The notes under the pieces are model-generated. The model saw only the letters and a program-made list of their open reading frames with translations, was not told the DNA's origin and did no database searches. 64,000 nt of DNA. Origin: Streptomyces sp. NBC_01288. Its GTDB lineage: Bacteria > Actinomycetota > Actinomycetes > Streptomycetales > Streptomycetaceae. Both the position numbers and the translations under genes were made by a program. Position 1 is the stretch's first letter, and each line of letters opens with the position of its first letter. The DNA lies in NCBI RefSeq assembly GCF_035982055.1, contig NZ_CP108427.1, positions 868,001-932,000 on the forward strand, read 5' to 3'. Positions 39,145-47,740 of the stretch are shown piece by piece.

Positions 39145-42100
39145 GTTCCGGACGGCAGTTGGTAGGAGGCCGTGCCGTCCGCGAAGCCGAGGAACTCGAC
39201 GCCCAGCGCCTCGGCCAGGAGCCGCTTGTCCTCGTGGACGGTCGACGGGTCGGTGGTGGGGATGTGCAGGGTCGCCGTGCTGTTGGCGGGGACGACCGCC
39301 CGGTACGTCAACTTCCCGTCCCGCGCGGTCCATTCGCTGACGATCTCGCCGTAGGGAGAGACGTGTGAGCCGCGGACCTTCGTGATCCTGCCGGTCGGGT
39401 CGATGTGGGGCCGGAGGAAGAAGTGCTGGAAGCCCGGGTGTTCGGGGTCCTTGGCGATGCCGGCCATGCTCTCGTACATCCACTCCATGATCGCGCCGTA
39501 GGCGTAGTGGTTGAAGGAGTTCATGTCGACCGGACCGAAGCCGTCCTGCTTCGAGTACGAGTTCCAGCGCTCCCAGACCGTGGTGGCGCCGTTGGCCACC
39601 GAGTACAGCCAGGACGGCATCGCGTTCTGGTGGAGGAGGCTGTACGCGAGGTCGGCGCGGCCCTCGTCGGTGAGGACCGGGGCGATGACGTTCACGCCGA
39701 GGAAGCCCACGGCGAGGGTGTTCTCCGGGTACTCCACGCGGGTGCTGTCGGGGTGGGCCGCCTTGTAGGCCGGGCTGTTGCCGATGTTGTCGGTGAGCAG
39801 GGTGACCAGTTGGCGGTGTTGCGACTCGGTGTCGTAGAAGCCGAGTTTGAGGATCCAGAGCAGGGCGGTCTGGGTGTCGTCCTCGGTCTTTCCGGCGCTG
39901 TTGCCGGGGGTGTGGGGCGGTGGGTCGCCGAGGCTCGACCGGACGGTCAGCTGTCCGGTGAGGGCGTCGGTGACGAAGTACTTGGTGATGAAGGCCCGTT
40001 TGATGTGGGTGAACAGCCGCTCGTAGGTGGCCGCTTCGGCGGTGCGGCCGGTGGCGCGGGCCATGTCGGCCATGAGGCGGGCGCTGTAGCCGTAGTAGAC
40101 GTCGCTGATGAGCTGGGTGCTGGTGATCTGGAAGGCGAGCCAGTCGCCGAAGATCGCGCCCTGGCCGGCGTAGGTGTCGCCGGTGCGGCTCCGGATCCAG
40201 TCCAGGTACTTGGTCATCGACGCCCAACTGCGGTCGACGATCGTGGTGTCGCCGGACATCTGCCACACGGTCCACGGCACGACCACCCCGCAGTCCGACC
40301 AGCCGCTGGCCGGGAGCGGCTGGCTGAAGCGGTGGCCGGGGGCGACCCAGGGGAACTGGGCTTTCCCCGCACCGTAGTTGTGCTGCGAGTCGATCAGGGT
40401 GTCCTGGAAGTGGCTGAGGAAGGAGACGGCGTCGGTGTTGTACAGGCCGGTGCTGGAGAAGAGCTGGGTGTCGCCGGTCCAGCCGAGGCGTTCGTCGCGT
40501 TGCGGGCAGTCGGTGGGGATCCAGAGGTAGTTGCCGCGCTGGCCCCAACGGACGTTGCCGATCAGCTGGTTGACGTGGGTGTCGTCGGTGGTGATGGTGC
40601 CGAGGTCGTGGACGGCGGAGGTGGCGACCTTGCCGGTGAGTTCGACGAGAGTCACGGTCTCGGTCGTGGTGACGGCTATGTACCGGAAGCCGTAGAAGGT
40701 CAGCGAGTCCTGGTGGGTCTCGCCTGCCGGGTCGCCCTTGAGGATGTAGGTGCTGGTGGCCTCGGCGGTGCGGAGGTTCGCGCGGTAGACCGAGCCCGCG
40801 GGGCCGTCGGCGCCCACGCTGTCGTCGTTGAGCATCTCCCCCGGTTTGAAGGCGACTTGGGCGCCCGCCGGGCCGCGCAGGGTGTAGCGGGGCACACCGA
40901 CCAGGTTCTGGCCGAGGTCGATGACGGCGGTGTCGCCGGGGTGCAGGGTGACGGAGACGGTGGACGCCCGCACGGGGTCGGTGACCGTGCGGGCGGGGTC
41001 GACGACGATACGGCCCTTGCCGTTCAGGCTGCCGTCCTGGCCCAAGACGCCCGCGATTCCCGCGACTTCCGCGGCCTCGGTGACTCCCGTGTAGACGGTG
41101 ACGGAGTGCGGCTTGCGGTCCCACTCGGGCATCAGGCGGGCGCTCTCGCCGGGATAGGCGACCAACTGGGCGTCGGGGAAGGGGTCTTGTGCCTCGACGG
41201 GCGACCAGGCCGAGGTGTCGAAGCCGTTCGCCGTCCAGCCGGGGAGTTCCTTGCGGGCGTCGTAGAGCTGGCCGTCGTAGATGTCGTCGGCGCGGTAGGG
41301 GCCGGTGTCGGTGGCCCGCCAGTCGGAGTCGGGGGCGGTGACGATCGTCCGGGTGGAGCCGTCGGCGTACCGGACGAGGAGTTTCGCCTTGAGGGCCAGG
41401 GGGTTGCCGTCGGCCGAGTAGTGGGTGCTGTTCTCGGCGATGCGGCCGTTGTACCAGCCGTTGCCTAGCACGGCGGCGAGGGTGACCTGGGCCGGGTCCG
41501 CGAGCAGGTCCGTGACGTCGTAGGTGAAGTAGGTGACGGTGGTGTCGTAGTTGGTCCAGCCCGGGGGCATGAACTCGTACGTGGTGCCGTCGCCCTGGGG
41601 CACGGAGACACGGCGGCCGTTGACGTAGGCGTCGTACACGCCGAGCGCGGAGACGTACAGCCGGGCCTCGGTCACCTGCCCGCCCGTCAGCGCCGTCTGG
41701 CTGCGCAGGAGGGGTGCGCCGGCGGTGTTCGGGCGCTTGCCGGCCATGCCGATCCACTGGGCGCCGTCCCAGCCGGTGACGCCGTCGGTGCTGAGCAGGC
41801 CGGTCTCGAAGTGGGCGGTGGGTGCGGCGGTGACCGCGCGGCCGTGCTCGTCCCACACCGTCACCGTCCAGTGGTAGCGGGTCGAGGCGCGCAGTTCGGG
41901 GCCGGAGTAGCGGACGGCGACCGAGTCCGCCGCGTCGACGCGGCCGCTGTCCCAGACGTCGGCGCTGCCGTGGTTCAGGTGGCGGGGCGAGGTGGCGACC
42001 TTGATCCGGTACGCCGTCTGGTGCCGGCCCCGCGCGGCGGACGCCATGCGCCAGCCGAATCTCGGGTGTGCCGCGTCGATGCCGAGCGGGTCGGTGCGGT

Positions 42101-42281
42101 GCTCCACGGTCAGGCCCGACACCGTGGTGCCGGCCGCGGTAGTCCCTCCGGCGCCGTTGCCTCCTGCCATCGCCGCGGGGACGACGCTCAGGGCCGCCGT
42201 GGTGAGCAAGGTGCGGCGGCGCAGCCTTCCGGTGCGGGCCCTCGCGTCGGCTCCGTGGACTCCGTCGACTCCGTCGTTCAT
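39117..42281 (-). CDS. Secreted alpha-L-rhamnosidase (GH78)
   Basis: A 1054-residue GH78 enzyme, close in size to the structurally solved S. avermitilis SaRha78A. The N-terminus has a Tat-like signal (RLRRRTLLTTAALSVVPAAM). The family domains run in order: fibronectin-like (PRFGWRMASAARGRHQTAYRIKVA), beta-sandwiches including the carbohydrate-binding module (QWIGMAGKRP, LYVSALGVYDAYVNGRRV), then the (alpha/alpha)6 catalytic barrel from ~520 with the conserved DCPQRDERLGWTGD (acid) and ERWNSYSKQDGFGP, and a C-terminal beta domain. It cleaves terminal alpha-L-rhamnose outside the cell. ATG with GAAGGGAC. Convergent with lutC. Confidence 0.95.
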   Translation of the reverse strand: MNDGVDGVHGADARARTGRLRRRTLLTTAALSVVPAAMAGGNGAGGTTAAGTTVSGLTVEHRTDPLGIDAAHPRFGWRMASAARGRHQTAYRIKVATSPRHLNHGSADVWDSGRVDAADSVAVRYSGPELRASTRYHWTVTVWDEHGRAVTAAPTAHFETGLLSTDGVTGWDGAQWIGMAGKRPNTAGAPLLRSQTALTGGQVTEARLYVSALGVYDAYVNGRRVSVPQGDGTTYEFMPPGWTNYDTTVTYFTYDVTDLLADPAQVTLAAVLGNGWYNGRIAENSTHYSADGNPLALKAKLLVRYADGSTRTIVTAPDSDWRATDTGPYRADDIYDGQLYDARKELPGWTANGFDTSAWSPVEAQDPFPDAQLVAYPGESARLMPEWDRKPHSVTVYTGVTEAAEVAGIAGVLGQDGSLNGKGRIVVDPARTVTDPVRASTVSVTLHPGDTAVIDLGQNLVGVPRYTLRGPAGAQVAFKPGEMLNDDSVGADGPAGSVYRANLRTAEATSTYILKGDPAGETHQDSLTFYGFRYIAVTTTETVTLVELTGKVATSAVHDLGTITTDDTHVNQLIGNVRWGQRGNYLWIPTDCPQRDERLGWTGDTQLFSSTGLYNTDAVSFLSHFQDTLIDSQHNYGAGKAQFPWVAPGHRFSQPLPASGWSDCGVVVPWTVWQMSGDTTIVDRSWASMTKYLDWIRSRTGDTYAGQGAIFGDWLAFQITSTQLISDVYYGYSARLMADMARATGRTAEAATYERLFTHIKRAFITKYFVTDALTGQLTVRSSLGDPPPHTPGNSAGKTEDDTQTALLWILKLGFYDTESQHRQLVTLLTDNIGNSPAYKAAHPDSTRVEYPENTLAVGFLGVNVIAPVLTDEGRADLAYSLLHQNAMPSWLYSVANGATTVWERWNSYSKQDGFGPVDMNSFNHYAYGAIMEWMYESMAGIAKDPEHPGFQHFFLRPHIDPTGRITKVRGSHVSPYGEIVSEWTARDGKLTYRAVVPANSTATLHIPTTDPSTVHEDKRLLAEALGVEFLGFADGTASYQLPSGTYELTSTLA

Positions 42282-42410
42282 GCCGCTGTCCCTTCGGCCC
42301 GCCGGAAGATGCAGGTACTTCGGATCATTCCAGGGTCCGCGTGTCCGCGTCACCAGCCGGTGGGACGCTGTTGAAGGGCGGCGGCGGACCGGCGCCGTTA
42401 GCGTGAAGGC

Positions 42411-43565
42411 ATGATCCGGTTCGAGCAGGTCAGCAAGCGGTACCCGGACGGTACGACGGCCGTGGACGGGCTGTCCTTCGAGGTGAACGAGGGCGAACTC
42501 GTCACGCTGGTGGGCCCGTCCGGCTGTGGCAAGACGACGACCATGATGATGGTCAACCGGCTCATCGAACCCACCTCCGGCCGGATCTTCGTGAACGGCG
42601 AGGACATCGCCACCGTCGACCCGGTGCGACTGCGCCGCCGTATCGGATACGTCATCCAGCAGGTGGGCCTCTTCCCGCACCGCACGGTCCTCGACAACAC
42701 GGCGACCGTGCCGTCCCTGGTCGGCTGGAAGCGGACGAAGGCGCGGGCCCGGGCCGCCGAGCTGCTCGATCTGGTGGGCCTGGACCCGAAGACGTACGGC
42801 CCGCGCTACCCGGAGCAGCTCTCGGGCGGGCAGCGCCAGCGCGTCGGCGTCGCTCGGGCGCTGGCCGCCGATCCGCCGGTGCTGCTGATGGACGAACCGT
42901 TCGGCGCGGTCGACCCGGTGGTGCGGGAGCAGTTGCAGGACGAGTTCCTGCGGATGCAGGCCGCCGTGCGCAAGACGGTGCTGCTGGTCACGCACGACAT
43001 CGAGGAGGCGGTACGGCTCGGCGACCGTATCGCCGTGTACGGGCAGGGCCGGATCGAGCAGTACGACACCCCCGGCGCGGTGCTCGGTAAGCCGGCGACG
43101 CCGTATGTCGCCGAGTTCGTGGGCGCGGACCGGGGTCTGAAACGGCTGTCGGTGACGGAGATCGAGCCCGACGACCTGGAACAGCCGCCGGTCGCCCGTG
43201 CGGACGAGCAGGCACAGCGGGCCGCCGACCGGCTGCGGGTGGAGGGCGCGCGGTGGGCGGTGGTCCTCGACGAACAGGGTGAGTTGCAGGGCTGGGTCAA
43301 GGCCGACGAACTCTCCGCGGGCGGCACGGTCGGCGAACTCGCCCACCGCATGAACGCGTGGGTGCCGGTGGGCGCCCCCTTGAAGCAGGCGTTCGGCGTG
43401 ATGCTCCAGCACGACGCCGGATGGGTCGCCGTGCTGGACGGGGCACGCTTCCTCGGCGTGCTGACCCCGGCGAAACTGCACGAGGCGCTACGGCGGTCCG
43501 TGGACGCGGACGCGCTCGGGGTGCCCCGGGGACAGGTGGACTTCGACTCGGTGGCGGACGCGTGA
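42411..43565 (+). CDS. Glycine betaine/osmolyte ABC transporter ATPase with CBS domains
   Basis: A 384-residue ATPase of the OpuCA/ProV type. The N-terminal nucleotide domain has Walker A GPSGCGKTT, Q-loop VIQQVGLFPH, signature LSGGQRQR, and Walker B VLLMDEPFGAVD. The C-terminal ~130 residues form a tandem CBS region (DRLRVEGARWAVVLDEQGELQGWV, NAWVPVGAPLKQAFGVMLQHDAGWVAVLDGARFLGVLT), which senses ionic strength or osmotic state in these importers. The permease and binding-protein genes lie 0.6-3 kb away on the opposite strand, so the transporter locus is split. Short 5' gap of 129 bp with the divergent GH78. Confidence 0.9.
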   Translation: MIRFEQVSKRYPDGTTAVDGLSFEVNEGELVTLVGPSGCGKTTTMMMVNRLIEPTSGRIFVNGEDIATVDPVRLRRRIGYVIQQVGLFPHRTVLDNTATVPSLVGWKRTKARARAAELLDLVGLDPKTYGPRYPEQLSGGQRQRVGVARALAADPPVLLMDEPFGAVDPVVREQLQDEFLRMQAAVRKTVLLVTHDIEEAVRLGDRIAVYGQGRIEQYDTPGAVLGKPATPYVAEFVGADRGLKRLSVTEIEPDDLEQPPVARADEQAQRAADRLRVEGARWAVVLDEQGELQGWVKADELSAGGTVGELAHRMNAWVPVGAPLKQAFGVMLQHDAGWVAVLDGARFLGVLTPAKLHEALRRSVDADALGVPRGQVDFDSVADA

Positions 43566-43580
43566 GGATCGCTAGGCGGC

Positions 43581-44159
43581 TCAGGAGTAGGTGAGGGGGC
43601 AGCCCTGTCGGAGCGCGTGCTGGGCCGCGCGCAGATACAGGGCCACATAGAAGGCCGTGTCCAGGTCCTCGCTCCAGGGCCCGGGACGGACGGCGGCCAA
43701 CTCCTCTGCCTCTCCCTCCAGGAACCAGAAGGTGAGGGCCAGGTTTCCCGTCACCTCCGGTATCCCGACGGGCAGTTCAAGTGCTGCGGCCAGCCGCTCG
43801 GCCAGGGCCAGCACCTGGGGTGCGCCCGCGATCACCGTCTCGTCCGTGTACGCGGAGCCGATCGGCAGCCGTATCTCCTCGTCGAGTGAGACCGGCACCA
43901 GCACCGACCAATCGCCGATCAATTCCCGCTCGGCAGGCGTCAGTCGGGCACGGCACAGCGCGTCGAACCCCTGCATGGACGGGCTCACCTTCTCCTCGAA
44001 CGCCGACCCGAAGTCCCGCTCCGGCACGGACGCGTACGGCGGCAGCCCGCGCCGGGCCAGCTCCGCGTCGAGCCCCTTGGCGATCGCGCCCATGCCCCCT
44101 TCCCCCGTGTCCTCACTCAGCCACTCCCCCGCACCGACATCGACCAGATAGACACCCAT
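43581..44159 (-). CDS. Hypothetical protein (conserved in Streptomyces)
   Basis: A 192-residue acidic protein with no recognisable catalytic motif or membrane segment. It begins MGVYLVDVGAGEWLSEDTGEGGMGAIAKG, continues with ARRGLPPYASVPERDFG, and later LALTFWFLEGEAEELAAVRPGPW and LDTAFYVALYLRAAQHALRQG. The motif set reminds me of small immunity-like or SMI1/KNR4-like families, but I cannot confirm that. The ATG at 44159 is supported weakly by CTTTCGGGC; the TTG at 44174 is a poorer start. It sits between the opposed halves of the betaine transporter with no obvious link. Confidence 0.6.
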   Translation of the reverse strand: MGVYLVDVGAGEWLSEDTGEGGMGAIAKGLDAELARRGLPPYASVPERDFGSAFEEKVSPSMQGFDALCRARLTPAERELIGDWSVLVPVSLDEEIRLPIGSAYTDETVIAGAPQVLALAERLAAALELPVGIPEVTGNLALTFWFLEGEAEELAAVRPGPWSEDLDTAFYVALYLRAAQHALRQGCPLTYS

Positions 44160-44210
44160 GCCCGAAAGGTACAAGCCGCCACTGACAATGCCCCTGGCTC
44201 CGCTTCCGCC

Positions 44211-45176
44211 TCACTTCAGCAGGCCCTTGTCCTTCAAGTACGTCCGCGCGACGTCCTGCGCCAACCGCCGCCAGCTGTCGACCTGTTGGTTCATGGACGC
44301 CAGGTCGGCCGTAGTGAGCACGTCATTGAGCTTCCCCAGCGCCTTGGTCACGCCCTCGCTCCCCGCCCGTGAGCGGTTGACGACCGGGACGACGTAGTCG
44401 GCGTTCTGGAGGTGCTTGTCGTCGGCGAGGAGGACCAGGCCGAACTGGTCGAGGGTGGCGTCGGTCGTCGTGGTCAGCACCATCTGGTCCTGGCCGTTCC
44501 GCACCGCGCTCTTCGCCTGTGTCGTGCCGACGCCCTTCGGGTCGACGGCGGTGATGTCGATGCCGTAGGTCTTCTTCAACCCCGGTTCGCAGTACGGCCG
44601 TTGGACGCACTCGTCGCCCGCCGCGAGCCGTACCTTCAGTCCCGAGGCACCGAGGTCGCTGAGGGTCTTGAGGTGGTGTTGCCTGGCGTACGAGCGGGCC
44701 ACGGCGAAGGCGTTCTGGTCGACGGCCCTGCCGGGATCGAGGACGGTGAGGCCTCGGGGTGTGGCCAGTCGGCGGAGCGCCTTCATCGTGGTGGCGAGGT
44801 CGGGTGAGCCGACGGCCGGTGCGTCGGGGCCGTTGGTCTTGGCGTTGAGCCAGTCGGCGAAGGTGGCCGCGTACTCGGGGACGACGTCGATCTGCCCTGA
44901 TTCCAGGGCGGGTTCGTAGAGTTCGCGGTTGGCGACGGTGAGCAGGGACGTCTTGTAGCCGGCCTGCTTCAGCAGGAGCGAGTACATCTGGGCGAGCAGG
45001 TCGCTCTCGGTGAAACCGGCCGAGCCGATGGTCAGGTGATGGCTGTCGCCGGGTGGCGCGGTGACGGCGCTCTGGTTCTCCAGGGACGGCCCGGTAGAGC
45101 AGCCGGTGACCAGGAGGAGGCCGGCCACGACCGTGCGTCGCAGTCGCAGTCGCAGTCGCAGTCGCAGTCGCATCAT
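44211..45176 (-). CDS. Glycine betaine-type ABC transporter substrate-binding lipoprotein
   Basis: A 321-residue OpuBC/OsmF-type binding protein. The signal is unusual: MMRLRLRLRLRLRR followed by TVVAGLLLVTGC (lipobox), the Arg-Leu run being encoded by a hexanucleotide repeat. The mature part starts near LTIGSAGFTESDLLAQMYSLLLKQAGY and contains LTVANRELYEPALESGQIDVVPEYAATFADWLNAK, the aromatic-cage region of choline/betaine binders. It delivers quaternary amines to the permeases. The ATG at 45176 overlaps the upstream permease stop (ATGA). Binding preference among choline, betaine and related osmolytes is not resolved. Confidence 0.9.
   Translation of the reverse strand: MMRLRLRLRLRLRRTVVAGLLLVTGCSTGPSLENQSAVTAPPGDSHHLTIGSAGFTESDLLAQMYSLLLKQAGYKTSLLTVANRELYEPALESGQIDVVPEYAATFADWLNAKTNGPDAPAVGSPDLATTMKALRRLATPRGLTVLDPGRAVDQNAFAVARSYARQHHLKTLSDLGASGLKVRLAAGDECVQRPYCEPGLKKTYGIDITAVDPKGVGTTQAKSAVRNGQDQMVLTTTTDATLDQFGLVLLADDKHLQNADYVVPVVNRSRAGSEGVTKALGKLNDVLTTADLASMNQQVDSWRRLAQDVARTYLKDKGLLK
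45141..45170. repeat. In-frame hexanucleotide tandem repeat in the signal-peptide codons
   Basis: CAGTCG is repeated five times exactly; on the minus strand it reads CGACTG and encodes alternating Arg-Leu in the lipoprotein n-region. Slippage in 6-bp steps would change the n-region length by two residues without shifting the frame. Confidence 0.9.
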
Positions 45177-45844
45177 CGCGCCCTCCCCGCCCACCGGGGC
45201 GCCAACCGTTCGGCGACCTCGAAGACACCCTCGACGAGCAGCGCGAACACGGCGACGAGGACGGCTCCGGCCACCACCTGTGCGGTGTTGGCGAGGTTGA
45301 AGCCGGCCGTGATGATCCGGCCGAGTCCGCCGCCGCCCGCGAGTGCGGCGATCGTGGCGGTGGCGACGAGTTGGACGGCCGCGATCCGTACGCCGTTCAT
45401 CAACAGCGGCAGGGAGAGCGGCAGTTCGACACGGAACAGCATCTGACGACCTGTCATCCCCATGCCGCGCGCGGCCCGCACCACGTCGCGGTCGACCTCG
45501 CGCATGCCGACGTAGGCGTTGGTGAGCAGGGGCGGTACGGCGAACAGGACCAGGGCGACGACCGTGGGTCCCTCGCCCCACTTGCCGATCGGGGTGAGGA
45601 GCAGCAGCACCAGGACGGCGAAGGTGGGCACCGCGCGCCCGATGTTGGAGATGTTCACGGCGAGCGCGCCGCCCTTGCCGAGGTGCCCGAGGACGAGCGC
45701 GATCGGCAGCGCGATCAAACAGCTGATGACCAGGCAGACGACCGTCAGCACGAGGTGCTGCGCGAGCCGGTGCCAGATGCCGTCGTCGCCGCTCCAGTGG
45801 GCGGAGTCGGTGAGCCAGTGCCAGGCGTCGGTCAGGGTGTTCAT
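45173..45844 (-). CDS. Osmolyte ABC transporter permease (OpuBB-like)
   Basis: A 223-residue permease with five to six helices: HLVLTVVCLVISCLIALPIALVLGHLG, VPTFAVLVLLLLTPIG, GPTVVALVLFAVPPLLTNAYVGMREVD, and the EAA loop ALDRDVVRAARGMGMTGRQMLFRVELPLSLPLLMNGVRIA. This matches the OpuBB/OpuBD class. It pairs with the second permease (45841-46521) and the ATPase at 42411. Its ATG overlaps the upstream permease stop and its stop overlaps the binding-protein start, so all three are coupled. Solute: most likely glycine betaine, choline or carnitine. Confidence 0.9.
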   Translation of the reverse strand: MNTLTDAWHWLTDSAHWSGDDGIWHRLAQHLVLTVVCLVISCLIALPIALVLGHLGKGGALAVNISNIGRAVPTFAVLVLLLLTPIGKWGEGPTVVALVLFAVPPLLTNAYVGMREVDRDVVRAARGMGMTGRQMLFRVELPLSLPLLMNGVRIAAVQLVATATIAALAGGGGLGRIITAGFNLANTAQVVAGAVLVAVFALLVEGVFEVAERLAPRWAGRAR

Positions 45845-46521
45845 CCGCGCACCGCCCTCGTCCAGGGGGTGATCAGCCGTTGCACGAGCAGGAGAAGCAG
45901 GTCGGCGACGATCGCGATCACCACGCACAGCACGGACGCGGTGAGCACCTGTGCCTTGAAGTAGGTGTTCATGCCCGCGTAGATGAGGTTGCCGAGTCCC
46001 CCGAAGCCGACGATCGCCCCGACCGTGACCAGCGAGACCGCCGAGACGGTGGCGATGCGCAGGCCTGCCATCGCGGCGGGGAGCGCGAGGGGCAGTTCCA
46101 CGGTGAGAAGGAGGCGGATCGGGCCGTAGCCCATGCCGCGTGCGGCCTGTCGGGTCTCTTCGGGGACGGCGCGCAGGCCGGCCAGGATGTTGCGGACGAG
46201 CAGGGTGAGCGAGTAGAGGACGAGCCCGGCGACGACGAGGGTGGCCGAGAGGCCGTAGACGGGCAGGAGCAGGGAGAACATCGCGAGGGACGGGATCGTG
46301 TAGAGGATCGTCGTCACCCCGAGCACCGGTCCCGCGGCCCAGCCCCAGCGGCGCGCCACCACCGCGAGCGGCAGCGCGATCGCCAGGCCGATCAGCACCG
46401 AGATCGAGGTGAGCTGGAGGTGCTGGACGACCGCGTCGACGAGGATGTGCCGACGGGTGCTCAGGTACTCGCCGCAGATCCACTCGTTACGGGCGAGGCA
46501 GTCGTCCGGGGGCGCGGTCAC
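45841..46521 (-). CDS. Osmolyte ABC transporter permease (OpuBD-like)
   Basis: A 226-residue permease with similar architecture: LQLTSISVLIGLAIALPLAVVAR, VTTILYTIPSLAMFSLLLPVYGL, VVAGLVLYSLTLLVRNILAGLRAVPEETRQAARGMGYG, LRIATVSAVSLVTVGAIVGFGGLG, ASVLCVVIAIVADLLLLLVQRL. It is the first gene of the permease-permease-binding protein operon. GTG start at 46521, directly followed by ACC GCG; a purine-rich ACCTGTG context precedes. The Trp/Cys-rich N-terminus (CLARNEWICGEYL) lies before the first helix. Confidence 0.9.
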   Translation of the reverse strand: MTAPPDDCLARNEWICGEYLSTRRHILVDAVVQHLQLTSISVLIGLAIALPLAVVARRWGWAAGPVLGVTTILYTIPSLAMFSLLLPVYGLSATLVVAGLVLYSLTLLVRNILAGLRAVPEETRQAARGMGYGPIRLLLTVELPLALPAAMAGLRIATVSAVSLVTVGAIVGFGGLGNLIYAGMNTYFKAQVLTASVLCVVIAIVADLLLLLVQRLITPWTRAVRG

Positions 46522-46583
46522 AGGTCCATTGCATCGGGCGGGCCCGGGAGTGGCGCGTTCTGGTGACCCGTACGGGCGGTCGG

Positions 46584-46952
46584 TCAGGGGTTCCAGTAGG
46601 TGGGGAGGGAGGCGATGAAGACCGCGGAGGACGTGAGGACCACGAGTTGGGTGGCGGCCGTGGTCCAGAGGCGGCAGGCGATCGCCAGGGCGACGGTCAC
46701 GGCCTCGACCCGGCAGAGAAAGACGACGCAGTCGTACTGGTAGGAGGCGGCCGTGGAGTTCATGACCCCGGCGTAGCCCATCCAGTCCGCGGTGAAGATG
46801 CCGTCGCTGCCGAGCAGGAGGATCACCGCGACGAGGAGGACGTCCAGACCGACGAGCACCCCGCGCGCGACGCCGTCGACCCGTCGGTGTGCGCGTGAGC
46901 GGCGCAGAACGCGCTGCGGGAAGCCGGCCGCGGGGGTGTCCTGGTCCGTCAT
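46584..46952 (-). CDS. Small membrane protein of unknown function
   Basis: A 122-residue protein with two clear hydrophobic helices: ~30-47 (GVLVGLDVLLVAVILLLG) and ~85-118 (EAVTVALAIACRLW..TQLVVLTSSAVFIASL), plus a soluble Arg-rich N-terminus. No catalytic motif is seen. Its ATG at 46952 overlaps the DUF4232-like gene stop (ATGA), so these two are translationally coupled and probably act together. It ends 63 bp before the start of the osmolyte permease operon on the same strand, and could be part of that transcript. Confidence 0.65.
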   Translation of the reverse strand: MTDQDTPAAGFPQRVLRRSRAHRRVDGVARGVLVGLDVLLVAVILLLGSDGIFTADWMGYAGVMNSTAASYQYDCVVFLCRVEAVTVALAIACRLWTTAATQLVVLTSSAVFIASLPTYWNP

Positions 46953-47530
46953 CGGGTGCCTCCGGTGGTGCGCCACGGTCCGACGCCGAGTCTGCCCGTG
47001 GTGCCGAGGTCGAGGCCGCCGTCCGGTGTCAGGAGGAGCGGCAGGGAACCGGACCGTGCCGCGACCGTCAGACAATGCACGTAGGCCGCGCCGCCGAAGC
47101 CGGTGGTGGTGTTGCGCCACAGCAGGCCGGCGGAGGCGGTCTCGCCGGGTGCGAGCGTCACCGCGCTCGGTGGCTCGTCGAAGCCGGTGACTGTGGCGAT
47201 ACCGGCGCTGCCGTGGATCACCGACACACCGGTCACGTGCTGCTGGTCGCGGTCGAGCAGTCGGACCTCGGGGTAGCCCTCGACGCGGTAGGCGCGGGTG
47301 CCGCAGTTCTCCAGGGTGAGGTCCATGGCGTGCAGGCCCAGCGCGGGGTTCACCGGTCCGGCGGTGACCCGGATGCCCTCCTCCGGGCAGATCGGGCCCG
47401 ACGTCGACCAACCGGCGGCGGGATCGTCGTACGCCACGTCCGCGACCGTCCAGATGACGGCCCCGACGAGGAGCCCCACCACCGTGACCAGCACGGTGTC
47501 GTACACGCTTCTCGGCATCCTTCTCGGCAT
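46949..47530 (-). CDS. DUF4232-like membrane-anchored protein
   Basis: A 193-residue protein with a short basic N-terminus (MPRRMPRSVYDT), one membrane anchor (VLVTVVGLLVGAVIWTVADVAY) and an extracytoplasmic domain resembling DUF4232: CPEEGIRVTAGPVNPALGLHAMDLTLENCGTRAYRVEGYPEVRLLD and SAVTLAPGETASAGLLWRNT, with conserved Cys residues likely to form a disulfide. Such proteins are abundant in actinomycetes; their role is not known. ATG at 47530 chosen; the ATG at 47518 lies in a 12-bp tandem repeat (ATGCCGAGAAG units) and is an alternative. Coupled to the next gene. Confidence 0.7.
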   Translation of the reverse strand: MPRRMPRSVYDTVLVTVVGLLVGAVIWTVADVAYDDPAAGWSTSGPICPEEGIRVTAGPVNPALGLHAMDLTLENCGTRAYRVEGYPEVRLLDRDQQHVTGVSVIHGSAGIATVTGFDEPPSAVTLAPGETASAGLLWRNTTTGFGGAAYVHCLTVAARSGSLPLLLTPDGGLDLGTTGRLGVGPWRTTGGTR

Positions 47531-47661
47531 CCGCAGAGTCGATCAAGACGGGGCCGGGACCGCTGCGGCGGAAGCCACACCTCCGGTCACAGCCCTGTCA
47601 CAGCATGTCCGGCGGACCCGAGCGCGGGGGTGTCGCTGAGTACACCCCGGGATACGGGTTC

Positions 47662-47678
47662 TGCGCCCAATGTGCGCA
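47662..47678. promoter_or_regulatory. Palindrome before the MacB/FtsX-like ABC genes
   Basis: TGCGCCCAATGTGCGCA: 14 of 17 bases fit an inverted repeat (TGCGC...GCGCA with inner CA/TG). It sits 60-80 bp before the ABC start at 47741 and beyond the start of the divergent DUF4232-like gene. Confidence 0.4.
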
Positions 47679-47740
47679 ACCGGCGTTCTCCGTAGCGTCG
47701 TTGACGAGGCACAAGGCGTGCCGCACGGAGGGTGATGGCG

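Noticed and set aside
38119..41856. A 1245-codon minus-strand open frame over lutB, lutC and the rhamnosidase
   Set aside because: It is His/Arg/Pro-rich low-complexity translation in the wrong frame; lutB/lutC and the GH78 frame explain the DNA.
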